Below are positions 21,246 to 27,825 of a DNA stretch of 27,825 nt, piece by piece. Numbering within the stretch: the stretch's first letter is position 1; every line of letters starts with the position of its first letter. The notes below the pieces were generated by a model. The model was not told the DNA's origin and made no database searches. It worked only from the letters and a program-made list of their open reading frames with translations. The stretch comes from an uncultured Eubacteriales bacterium. GTDB lineage: Bacteria > Bacillota > Clostridia > Oscillospirales > Acutalibacteraceae. Position numbers and translations under genes: made by a program. The stretch spans positions 1 through 27,825 of the forward strand of contig CAKSOB010000010.1 in assembly GCA_934476545.1 (NCBI GenBank), written 5' to 3'.

Positions 21246-24200
21246 ATGGCGTTTGCCCATCTTCATCTCCATACAGAATACAGCCTGCTGGACGGCGCTT
21301 GCCGCATTGAGCAGGTGTTGGACAGAGCCGCCGAGCTGGGGCAGACCGCCGTTGCCATCACCGACCACGGCGTGCTGTACGGCGCAGTGGATTTTTATCG
21401 GGCGGCAAACCGCCGCCACATCAAGCCCATCATCGGCTGCGAGGTGTACGTTGCCCCACGCTCCCGCGCCGACCGTGTCCACGGCTTGGACAGAGAACCG
21501 TACCATCTGGTGCTGCTCTGCGAAAACAACACCGGCTACCAAAATTTAATCAAGCTGGTGTCCGAGGGGTGGGTGTCCGGCTTTTACGGTAAGCCCCGTG
21601 TGGATTTAGACCTGCTGCGGCAGCACAGCGAGGGACTGATTGCCCTTTCCGCTTGCCTTGCCGGTGCGGTGCCAAGAGCCTTGAAGCGTGGCGATTTTGC
21701 GGAAGCCAAAGAGATTGCCCTGACCTATCATGAAATTTTTGGGCAGGGAAATTTCTTTTTAGAGCTGCAAGATCACGGCATTCCCGAACAGCAGCAAATC
21801 AACCCCATGTTGGTGCGGCTGTCGGAGGAAACAGGGATTCCCCTAGTGGCAACCAATGACTGTCACTACATTCGCAAAGAGGACAGCCAAATGCACAAGA
21901 TTCTCATTTGTATTCAAACCAACCACACCTTGGAGGACGAAAGTACACTGGAGTTTGGCTCGGAGGAATTTTATCTCAAAAGCGAAGAAGAAATGCGCTC
22001 CCTGTTCCCACGCACACCGGAAGCCATTGACAATACTATGAAGATTGCCGAGCGGTGCCATGTGGACTTTGTGTTCGGCGAAACCAAGCTGCCACGGTTC
22101 AACCCACCCAATGGGCAGGACAACAAGGACTACTTCCACCAGATGTGTTGGGAGGGACTGCACAAGCGCTATGGGGAGCCGGAGGACAGCCTGAAAGCTC
22201 GCCTGCAATATGAAATTGACACCATCGACAACATGGGCTACACCAACTATTATCTCATCGTCCATGACTTCGTGCGCTACGCCAAGTCCGTGGGCATTCC
22301 CGTGGGTCCGGGGCGTGGCTCCGGTGCAGGCAGCTTGGCGGCGTACTGTTTGGGCATCACCGACATCGACCCCATTCGCTACGACCTGCTTTTTGAGCGG
22401 TTCTTGAATCCGGAACGAGTCAGTATGCCGGACTTCGATATTGACTTTAGCGATGAGCGGCGGCAGGAAATGATCGACTATGTGGTGCGGAAGTACGGCT
22501 CCGACCATGTTGCCCAAATCGTCACCTTCGGCACTATGGCGGCAAAGGCTGCCATCCGAGATGTGGGGCGCGCCATGGCGATTCCCTATGCGGCGGTAGA
22601 TGCGGTGGCAAAGCTGGTTCCCAATAAGCTGAACATCACACTGGAGGAAGCCTTAAAACTTTCCAAAGACCTGCGGGAGCGGTACGAAAAAGAGCCGGAG
22701 ATTCATCAACTCATCGACATGGCAAAGCAGGTGGAGGGAATGCCGAGAAATGCTTCTACCCATGCAGCCGGTGTGGTTATCACTGACCAACCGGTGGACA
22801 GCTATGTGCCGCTGGCAAAGAACAACGATGCAGTGGTGACCCAGTTCACCATGACCACCTTGGAAGAATTGGGACTGCTGAAAATGGACTTTTTGGGCTT
22901 GCGAAACCTTTCTGTCATTGACAATACGGAAAAGCTGATTCGCCAAACAAATCCCGAATATTCCATGCAGTGTATGAGCGTGGAGGATAAAGCTGTTTAC
23001 GAGATGCTTGCCCGTGGCGAAACCGAGGGCGTGTTCCAGTTTGAATCGGCGGGAATGCGGAGCGTCATCATGCAGCTCAAGCCGGAGCATATGGAAGACT
23101 TGATTGCGGTGATTTCCCTGTATCGTCCGGGGCCTATGGATTCTATTCCAAAATATATCAACAACCGCCACCATCCGGAGCAGGTGCGGTATCATCATCC
23201 GTTGTTGGAGCCGATTCTCAACGTGACCTACGGCTGCATTGTGTATCAGGAGCAGGTCATGCAGATTTTCCGTACACTGGCAGGGTATTCCTTAGGGCGT
23301 GCGGATATTGTGCGCCGTGCCATGTCCAAGAAAAAAGGCGACGTGATGGAGCGGGAAAAGCAGATTTTTCTTTACGGCTTAACGAGAGAGGATGGCACCG
23401 TGGAGGTAGAGGGCTGCCTGCGCCGAGGGGTCAGTGAAAGCGTGGCAAAGACCATTTTCCATGAGATGGAGAGCTTTGCTTCCTACGCCTTCAATAAATC
23501 TCATGCCGCCGCCTATGCTATGGTTGCCTACGAAACCGCCTATCTCAAATGTCATTATCCCCAGCAATATATGGCGTCCCTGCTGACCAGTGTACTGGAT
23601 TCCACCAATAAAGTGGTATCCTATATTGGGGACTGCACCCGCATGGGCATTGCTGTTCTGCCGCCTTATGTGAATGACAGCAACGCTACCTTTACGCCGG
23701 TGGGCAAGGATATTCGCTTTGGCTTGTTGGCGGTGAAGAATCTGGGCAAAGGCTTTATTGATGCCCTTGTGCGAGAGCGGCAGGAGCATGGGAAATTCCA
23801 GACCTTTTATCAATTCTGCAAGCGAATGTACCCCATCGATTTGAACCGTCGGGCATTAGAAAGTTTAATTCTCTGCGGGGCTATGGACGGCTTGGGGGAG
23901 GGCTATAATCGTAAGCAAATGCTCTCTGCCATTCCGGAGGTGCTGTCAATTTTAGAGGACGATAAGCGCAGAAATGTAGAGGGGCAAATCGGCTTTTTCG
24001 ATGCAACCGGAGAGGAAGAACAGCAGGGCTTTTTCATTGCGCCTATGGAGGACTTGCCCTTGTCCGAGCGGCTTGCTCAAGAGAAAGCCGTGGCAGGTTT
24101 ATATCTGTCCGGCCATCCTATGGCGGAGTATCGTGCGGTGTATGAGGACCCTGCCATTACCGTTGCTTCTCGCCTGCAAACCGAGGGGGACGGCACCTGC

Positions 24201-24758
24201 GCTTGCCACGACGGAGATGTTGTCACGATGGCAGGCGTAGTGACCGCTATGAAAAGCAAAGTAACCAAAAGCAATGCGGTCATGGCGTTTTTAACGGTGG
24301 AGGACTTGACCGGCGGCGTGGAGGTGTTGGTGTTCCCAACGGTGCTGAACCAGTTCGGGCATTTGCTCTCCGAGGGTGCTGTGGTGGCGCTGCGGGGACG
24401 GGTCAGCACCACCGAGGACAAGGACGGCAAGCTCCTCTGCGATGCGGTTGCGCCCATTGCTTCTTACCGCACTTTGGTGGGGGAGAGCAAGATTGCAGCC
24501 CAACAGGCTCCCCAAAAGAAAAGCGGGAAACGTCCGGGCCTTTATTTGAAATTGGACAAACAGGACAGCCCCTGCTACAAAAAAGCCATGCAATACACCG
24601 CAATTTTTGACGGCACCACGCCGTTGTATCTCTATTTTACCGAAGAAAAGAAACTGGTGCTGGCACCGCCTGCCCTGCGGGTGGACGTGAATGAGCCGCT
24701 GCTCCGGGCGCTGAAAAAGCTCTTGGGGGAGGACAACGTAGCGCTGGTGACAGACTAG
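21246..24758 (+). CDS. dnaE: DnaE, DNA polymerase III alpha subunit
   Basis: This 1170-residue family C polymerase begins with a PHP domain (about 1-230; HLHLHTEYSLLDGA, AITDHGVLYG, IGCEVYVAP). The polymerase core includes PVGPGRGSGAGSLAAYCLG and the catalytic acids Asp396, Asp398 and Asp400 in PDFDIDF. A third conserved region, RYHHPLLEPILNVTYG then YQEQVMQI, is also clear. Tandem HhH and OB-fold regions close the chain (OB at about 985-1070, VVTMAGVVTAMKSKVTKSN). The domain order is that of DnaE and not PolC; no exonuclease insertion is present. In Clostridia, PolC is usually the main replicase and DnaE a partner or the second polymerase. AAAGGAAG precedes the ATG. The next gene starts nine bases downstream. 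Confidence 0.98.
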   Translation: MAFAHLHLHTEYSLLDGACRIEQVLDRAAELGQTAVAITDHGVLYGAVDFYRAANRRHIKPIIGCEVYVAPRSRADRVHGLDREPYHLVLLCENNTGYQNLIKLVSEGWVSGFYGKPRVDLDLLRQHSEGLIALSACLAGAVPRALKRGDFAEAKEIALTYHEIFGQGNFFLELQDHGIPEQQQINPMLVRLSEETGIPLVATNDCHYIRKEDSQMHKILICIQTNHTLEDESTLEFGSEEFYLKSEEEMRSLFPRTPEAIDNTMKIAERCHVDFVFGETKLPRFNPPNGQDNKDYFHQMCWEGLHKRYGEPEDSLKARLQYEIDTIDNMGYTNYYLIVHDFVRYAKSVGIPVGPGRGSGAGSLAAYCLGITDIDPIRYDLLFERFLNPERVSMPDFDIDFSDERRQEMIDYVVRKYGSDHVAQIVTFGTMAAKAAIRDVGRAMAIPYAAVDAVAKLVPNKLNITLEEALKLSKDLRERYEKEPEIHQLIDMAKQVEGMPRNASTHAAGVVITDQPVDSYVPLAKNNDAVVTQFTMTTLEELGLLKMDFLGLRNLSVIDNTEKLIRQTNPEYSMQCMSVEDKAVYEMLARGETEGVFQFESAGMRSVIMQLKPEHMEDLIAVISLYRPGPMDSIPKYINNRHHPEQVRYHHPLLEPILNVTYGCIVYQEQVMQIFRTLAGYSLGRADIVRRAMSKKKGDVMEREKQIFLYGLTREDGTVEVEGCLRRGVSESVAKTIFHEMESFASYAFNKSHAAAYAMVAYETAYLKCHYPQQYMASLLTSVLDSTNKVVSYIGDCTRMGIAVLPPYVNDSNATFTPVGKDIRFGLLAVKNLGKGFIDALVRERQEHGKFQTFYQFCKRMYPIDLNRRALESLILCGAMDGLGEGYNRKQMLSAIPEVLSILEDDKRRNVEGQIGFFDATGEEEQQGFFIAPMEDLPLSERLAQEKAVAGLYLSGHPMAEYRAVYEDPAITVASRLQTEGDGTCACHDGDVVTMAGVVTAMKSKVTKSNAVMAFLTVEDLTGGVEVLVFPTVLNQFGHLLSEGAVVALRGRVSTTEDKDGKLLCDAVAPIASYRTLVGESKIAAQQAPQKKSGKRPGLYLKLDKQDSPCYKKAMQYTAIFDGTTPLYLYFTEEKKLVLAPPALRVDVNEPLLRALKKLLGEDNVALVTD

Positions 24759-24767
24759 GAGACGTGT

Positions 24768-25100
24768 ATGGAATTTCAATTTTGCAAACTGGAAATTTTT
24801 CTGCCGGAAAGCCATTTGGAGCCGTTGCAGCTTGCTTTGCAGAGTGTGGATGCCGGACACATCGGCAACTACGACTGCTGCTTGTCGTACAGTCCGGTGA
24901 CGGGCTGCTGGCGACCGCTGGAAGGCACTTCCCCGTACTTGGGCAGCGTGGGAGAAATCAGTCGAGAACCGGAGCTGAAAGTGGAGGTCACCTGCAAAAC
25001 AGAGCGGGTGGCGGAAACAATTCGTGCGGTGAAAGCGGTGCATCCCTATGAGGAGCCGGTCATCAACGTGATTCCCCTTTATCAAATCGGGTTATACTAG
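24768..25100 (+). CDS. Small NIF3/YqfO C-domain-like protein
   Basis: This 110-residue protein matches the stand-alone dimeric alpha-beta module related to the middle insert of YqfO/NIF3 and to CutA. Its pattern includes a first strand KLEIFLPESH, a central AGHIGNYDCCLSYSP, a glycine stretch EGTSPYLGSVGEI, and the ending VKAVHPYEEPVINVIPL. The AHPYEEP-like motif is typical. Function is unknown; metal or small-molecule binding is suspected from relatives. GGAG is close to the ATG. It lies nine bases after dnaE and 34 bases before the asparaginase gene, so it is likely co-transcribed with both. Confidence 0.75.
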   Translation: MEFQFCKLEIFLPESHLEPLQLALQSVDAGHIGNYDCCLSYSPVTGCWRPLEGTSPYLGSVGEISREPELKVEVTCKTERVAETIRAVKAVHPYEEPVINVIPLYQIGLY

Positions 25101-25134
25101 AACCGGAATCTTTTTTAGAAACAGGAGAACGTTC

Positions 25135-26100
25135 ATGAAAAAAGTAATCTTACTGGCCACCGGCGGCACCATTGCCGGTACGGGAGAAGCCGGAAAATCT
25201 ACCGGATATGATTCCGGTACGCTGACGGCAGAGGACTTGCTCTCTGCGGTCCCGCAGCTTGCGCAGGTGGCAGATGTCGAAGCGGTGCAGGTGTGCAACG
25301 TCAATTCCGACGACATGACGGATCGTCTGTGGCTCAAGCTGCTCCGCACGATCCATGTGTATGCAGCGGACCCGAATGTTGCCGGTTTCGTAGTGACCCA
25401 TGGCACTGATACATTAGAGGAAACCGCCTACTTTTTGAATCTCACCGTAAAAACAGAAAAGCCTGTGGTGCTGACCGGTTCCATGCGTCCGGCAACCGCC
25501 ATTTCTCCCGACGGTCCCATGAATCTCTACCAGGCGGTGTGTGTGGCGGCTTCTCCCAAAGCGGTGGGCAAAGGCGTGCTGGCGGTGTTCGCCGACCAAA
25601 TCTATGATGCCCGAACGGTGGCAAAGCGCAGCACCTACCATGTGATGGCGATTGGATCCGGGGAGTTGGGCGCACTGGGTGTTCTTCGGGACGACAAGGT
25701 GTTTTTCTACCAAACCCTCCTGAAGCCCCACACTGTCCACACCGAATTTTCGGTGGAGAACCGGAAGGACTTGCCCAGAGTGTCCATTGCTTATTTTGCG
25801 GTGGATGCCGACCCCAGAATTCTCACCGACCTTGCCAAGTACGCCGACGGTCTTGTGATTGCCGGTGCCGGAGCAGGGGAGTTCAGCGAACGCTTCAAGG
25901 AAGTGATCGAAACACTGTCGCTTCCCGTGGTGGTCAGCTCTCGCATTGATGACGGTATCCTCACCCAAGAGGGGATGCTGTGCAGCAACACCGTTGCCGC
26001 CGACCATCTGTCGCCCCAAAAGGCAGCTGTTCTGCTGCGATTGGCACTTACCAAAACTACCGACACTACAGAATTGGTGCGCATCTTTCAAACGTATTAA
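25135..26100 (+). CDS. L-asparaginase, without a signal peptide
   Basis: This 321-residue enzyme hydrolyses asparagine to aspartate and ammonia. Catalytic residues are visible: nucleophile Thr12 in TGGTIAG, Tyr25 in TGYDSG, Thr91 and Asp92 in THGTDTLEE, and Lys165 in VAKRSTYH. The pattern TGYDSGTL resembles periplasmic type II (AnsB) enzymes, yet there is no signal peptide, so it should act in the cytoplasm. Activity on glutamine cannot be judged. AGGAGA precedes the ATG. It is the last gene of the likely dnaE-small protein-asparaginase transcript and is followed by a terminator. Confidence 0.93.
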   Translation: MKKVILLATGGTIAGTGEAGKSTGYDSGTLTAEDLLSAVPQLAQVADVEAVQVCNVNSDDMTDRLWLKLLRTIHVYAADPNVAGFVVTHGTDTLEETAYFLNLTVKTEKPVVLTGSMRPATAISPDGPMNLYQAVCVAASPKAVGKGVLAVFADQIYDARTVAKRSTYHVMAIGSGELGALGVLRDDKVFFYQTLLKPHTVHTEFSVENRKDLPRVSIAYFAVDADPRILTDLAKYADGLVIAGAGAGEFSERFKEVIETLSLPVVVSSRIDDGILTQEGMLCSNTVAADHLSPQKAAVLLRLALTKTTDTTELVRIFQTY

Positions 26101-26111
26101 AGAGCAAGAAA

Positions 26112-26147
26112 AAAACAGCCAACCTCCTGCTTGGAGATGGCTGTTTT
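26112..26147. terminator. Bidirectional terminator between convergent genes
   Basis: AAAACAGCCA (26112-26121) pairs with TGGCTGTTTT (26138-26147), with an inner CTCC/GGAG stem. T-runs are present on both strands. It ends the asparaginase gene (plus) and the acetyltransferase gene (minus). Confidence 0.88.
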
Positions 26148-26149
26148 CT

Positions 26150-26578
26150 TTATGATAGCTTGATAATCATTCCGGTGCCGAATTCTTCCGTTGGCAACCG
26201 CTCAAAGCCGCACCGCTCGTAAAAAGGCTCCTTGCCCGGGTTGGCGTATAGGTTGCAGGTGAACCGCACGCCGGAGGGCGCTTTCTCTTTTAAAACTTCC
26301 AAAACACGGTCAATCATCTGCTTGCCGATACCCTTTCCCTGAAAATCCGGGTGGATGATTACATCCGTCAAGTAAGCGTCGGTGACGTAGTCGGTCAGCA
26401 CTCGCGCCACGCCAACCGTGGTATCCTCCCAAACCGCGCACACTACAAAGGAAGCAAGCTGCAGCATTTGCTCCATCTGCTCCGAGGTGAGGGGCTGAAA
26501 ATCAACGGCAGTGCGTAGCCGAGAAAATTCCGCTACCGAAATGGTGTCTGTCCATTGCAGGGCTTTTGCCTGATACAT
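26150..26578 (-). CDS. GNAT family N-acetyltransferase
   Basis: This 142-residue single-domain protein transfers an acetyl group from acetyl-CoA. Its motif A, VIIHPDFQGKGIGKQMIDRV at about residues 74-93, contains the Q/RxxGxG/A pyrophosphate-binding loop (QGKGIG). The C-terminal NPGKEPFYERCGFERLP is also typical of the family. The substrate is unknown. AAAGGAGA precedes the ATG. It lies 13 bases downstream of the pyruvyltransferase frame on the same strand and is probably co-transcribed with it. A strong terminator follows the stop. Confidence 0.9.
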   Translation of the reverse strand: MYQAKALQWTDTISVAEFSRLRTAVDFQPLTSEQMEQMLQLASFVVCAVWEDTTVGVARVLTDYVTDAYLTDVIIHPDFQGKGIGKQMIDRVLEVLKEKAPSGVRFTCNLYANPGKEPFYERCGFERLPTEEFGTGMIIKLS

Positions 26579-26591
26579 CCGATTCTCTCCT

Positions 26592-27825
26592 TTATGTTTC
26601 TGCGAATTTTTCTTTGAACCGCTGCCGCATGGAGGTGATGGATTCCGGCAGAACCTTTCTGTGGTCGCTGTGGTTTTGGTGGGGGTGCTCCTCCAAATAG
26701 TGGATGGCGTTTAGAATGTAGTCCTTGGATTTTTGAATCCATTCCGCTCGAATGACACGGACAGAAGCAAAATCAATGGGGGATTCGTCCAAATCTGCAA
26801 GGGTGGAGTCCTCTTCGAACCGGCGGTGGTTCAAGCCAAAGGTTTCCAACAGGCAGTCTACCTTGTCGCCGCCCCGCTTGCCCATGTAAAATTCCTTCTC
26901 GAAAATCACAGAGAAGCAGCCGCAGTGGAAGGAGTTAGTGAAGATGCAGGTTGCTTTTTCCATGTAGCCAAGCCATTCCTCCACACCGATGTCGTAGCGG
27001 TATTCGTAGGTTACACCCTCCGGCAAGTCTATCTCAGCAGGGCGGTCACTGATGTCAATGACCTTCAGGTTATGTTCCTTGGCGTAGTCCACCGCCAGCT
27101 TGGCGATGGGTTCGCCCTTTTCCATAACGGTGTAAATCAGCACATAGTCCTGCTTCTCCGGCTGCATCGCCAGATTGGAGTAAAAATCCTTGTCCTTCAA
27201 GAACACAGGGTCCAGTACACGAGTGACCGGAACATCCAAGCCGGACTCAATGTAGGTTTTCAAACTTTCTTCCCGTACAGAAATAAAGTCAATGTCACTG
27301 ATGGCTGCAAAGAAGGTTTCCGCCTGCTCCGGCTTGTAGGTTCTTGCCCCACGACTGGCGGAGTAGGCAATTTTCTTCTTGCCCTCCATAGATTTGCAGT
27401 TGAGCAAAAAGCCCATGTCAAAGTCTTTGGCGCTGGGGTCAATGCTCCAAATCACGTCGGTTACGCAGATGTAGCAGTCAAAGCCCATGTCTTTTCTGTC
27501 CAACACCTTGGCATTGTAGCATTTTTTGGTTTTCTTGTAGTATTTTTCAATGAACTCCTCAAAGCGGCGGTAGCGCGCCTCTCGCTCGTAGAACAAGTCC
27601 TTCCAACGCTTGAGCATATCCTTTTGCTTGGCTTCGTCCTCCGCCATCACAGGCGCACCCGCATAGGGCAGCGGACGGATATAGCCCGTTACAGCCTCGG
27701 CCGCCTCGGGCGACAGCTGCGCGCCGTCCTCCCAGTAAACCTTGTAGCCGTTATACTGCGGCGGGTTATGGCTGGCGGTAATCACCACGCCCGCGATGCA
27801 TCCCAGGTGGCGCACGGCATAGCTG
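26592..27825 (-). CDS. Phosphohexomutase-pyruvyltransferase chimera (5' end outside window)
   Basis: The frame is open to the right edge. The first visible 60 or so residues belong to a phosphoglucomutase/phosphomannomutase, with the active-site serine loop VVITASHNPPQYNGYKVYWE. From about residue 66 (counting from the GTG at 27815) the protein becomes a polysaccharide pyruvyl transferase: FDCYICVTDVIWSIDP, then KIAYSASRGARTY, SVREESLKTY, VLDPVFL and CIFTNSFHCGCFS. This family attaches pyruvate ketals to cell-surface sugars or, in a broader sense, modifies exopolysaccharide. Its own N-terminal Rossmann start, normally 60-80 residues, is missing. Neither half is complete, so activity is doubtful. 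Either a real recombination or a mis-joined assembly would explain it. Confidence 0.75.
   Translation of the reverse strand, partial: SYAVRHLGCIAGVVITASHNPPQYNGYKVYWEDGAQLSPEAAEAVTGYIRPLPYAGAPVMAEDEAKQKDMLKRWKDLFYEREARYRRFEEFIEKYYKKTKKCYNAKVLDRKDMGFDCYICVTDVIWSIDPSAKDFDMGFLLNCKSMEGKKKIAYSASRGARTYKPEQAETFFAAISDIDFISVREESLKTYIESGLDVPVTRVLDPVFLKDKDFYSNLAMQPEKQDYVLIYTVMEKGEPIAKLAVDYAKEHNLKVIDISDRPAEIDLPEGVTYEYRYDIGVEEWLGYMEKATCIFTNSFHCGCFSVIFEKEFYMGKRGGDKVDCLLETFGLNHRRFEEDSTLADLDESPIDFASVRVIRAEWIQKSKDYILNAIHYLEEHPHQNHSDHRKVLPESITSMRQRFKEKFAET
27636..27825 (-). pseudogene. N-terminal phosphoglucomutase/phosphomannomutase fragment
   Basis: Reading in from the right edge on the minus strand, SYAVRHLGCIAGVVITASHN continues with PPQYNGYKVYWEDGAQ. 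This is the phosphoserine loop region of alpha-D-phosphohexomutases. The family then needs about 400 more residues (metal-binding DGDxDR and sugar-binding loops), none of which follow. The fragment is visibly more GC-rich than the pyruvyltransferase part. It stops resembling a mutase at about 27,620-27,645. Confidence 0.7.

Overview
The window reads as a chromosomal segment of a low-to-mid GC Gram-positive anaerobe, most likely a gut Clostridia of the Oscillospirales/Ruminococcaceae type. This rests on AGGAGG-type ribosome binding sites, sigma-A-like promoters (often with an extended TGn -10), lipoproteins with Gram-positive style lipoboxes, the hprK-murB-rapZ-whiA gene order, DnaE-type polymerase, a FeoA-FeoA-FeoB-small Cys-rich protein iron operon, and YdjI/YdjG/YdjH-like proteins. 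The exact genus cannot be fixed by reading alone.

Layout. 1-2.2 kb: tail of an unidentified gene, a class I methyltransferase and an unrecognised lipoprotein, the last two on the minus strand. 2.2-5.6 kb: a three-gene plus-strand operon encoding an SPFH protein with zinc ribbons, a zinc-ribbon membrane protein and a TPM-domain membrane protein. It resembles the Bacillus subtilis YdjI-YdjG-YdjH membrane-stress set but lacks PspA. 5.7-9.3 kb: ferrous iron uptake operon (feoA, feoA, feoB, FeoB-associated Cys-rich protein) with two promoters, each overlapped by a TTAG-N6-CTAA palindrome. 9.3-11.9 kb: an AT-richer segment with a possible short transcript, then, on the minus strand, ahpC and an AhpF-like reductase whose domains are in the reverse of the usual order. 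The ahpC promoter carries the best version of the same palindrome. 12.0-17.2 kb: cardiolipin synthase, a DUF3048 (YerB-like) lipoprotein, BirA and a lipoprotein polysaccharide deacetylase, all linked to the cell envelope or core metabolism. 17.3-24.8 kb: hprK, murB, rapZ, whiA, a terminator, then dnaE. 24.8-26.1 kb: a small NIF3/YqfO-like protein and an asparaginase. 26.1 kb to the end, minus strand: a GNAT acetyltransferase and a reading frame that joins the front part of a phosphoglucomutase/phosphomannomutase to a polysaccharide pyruvyl transferase lacking its own N-terminus.

Most notable points: (1) a shared palindromic operator that appears to link ferrous iron uptake with the peroxide-defence pair ahpC/AhpF-like, with a weaker copy before the methyltransferase; (2) a second feo promoter whose operator sits at exactly the same offset as in the first; (3) the permuted AhpF inside an AT-rich segment; (4) the PspA-less YdjI/G/H-like operon with added zinc ribbons; (5) the phosphoglucomutase-pyruvyltransferase chimera at the window edge, which may be a real rearrangement or an assembly artefact.

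No tRNA, rRNA, CRISPR array, transposase or phage gene was seen.
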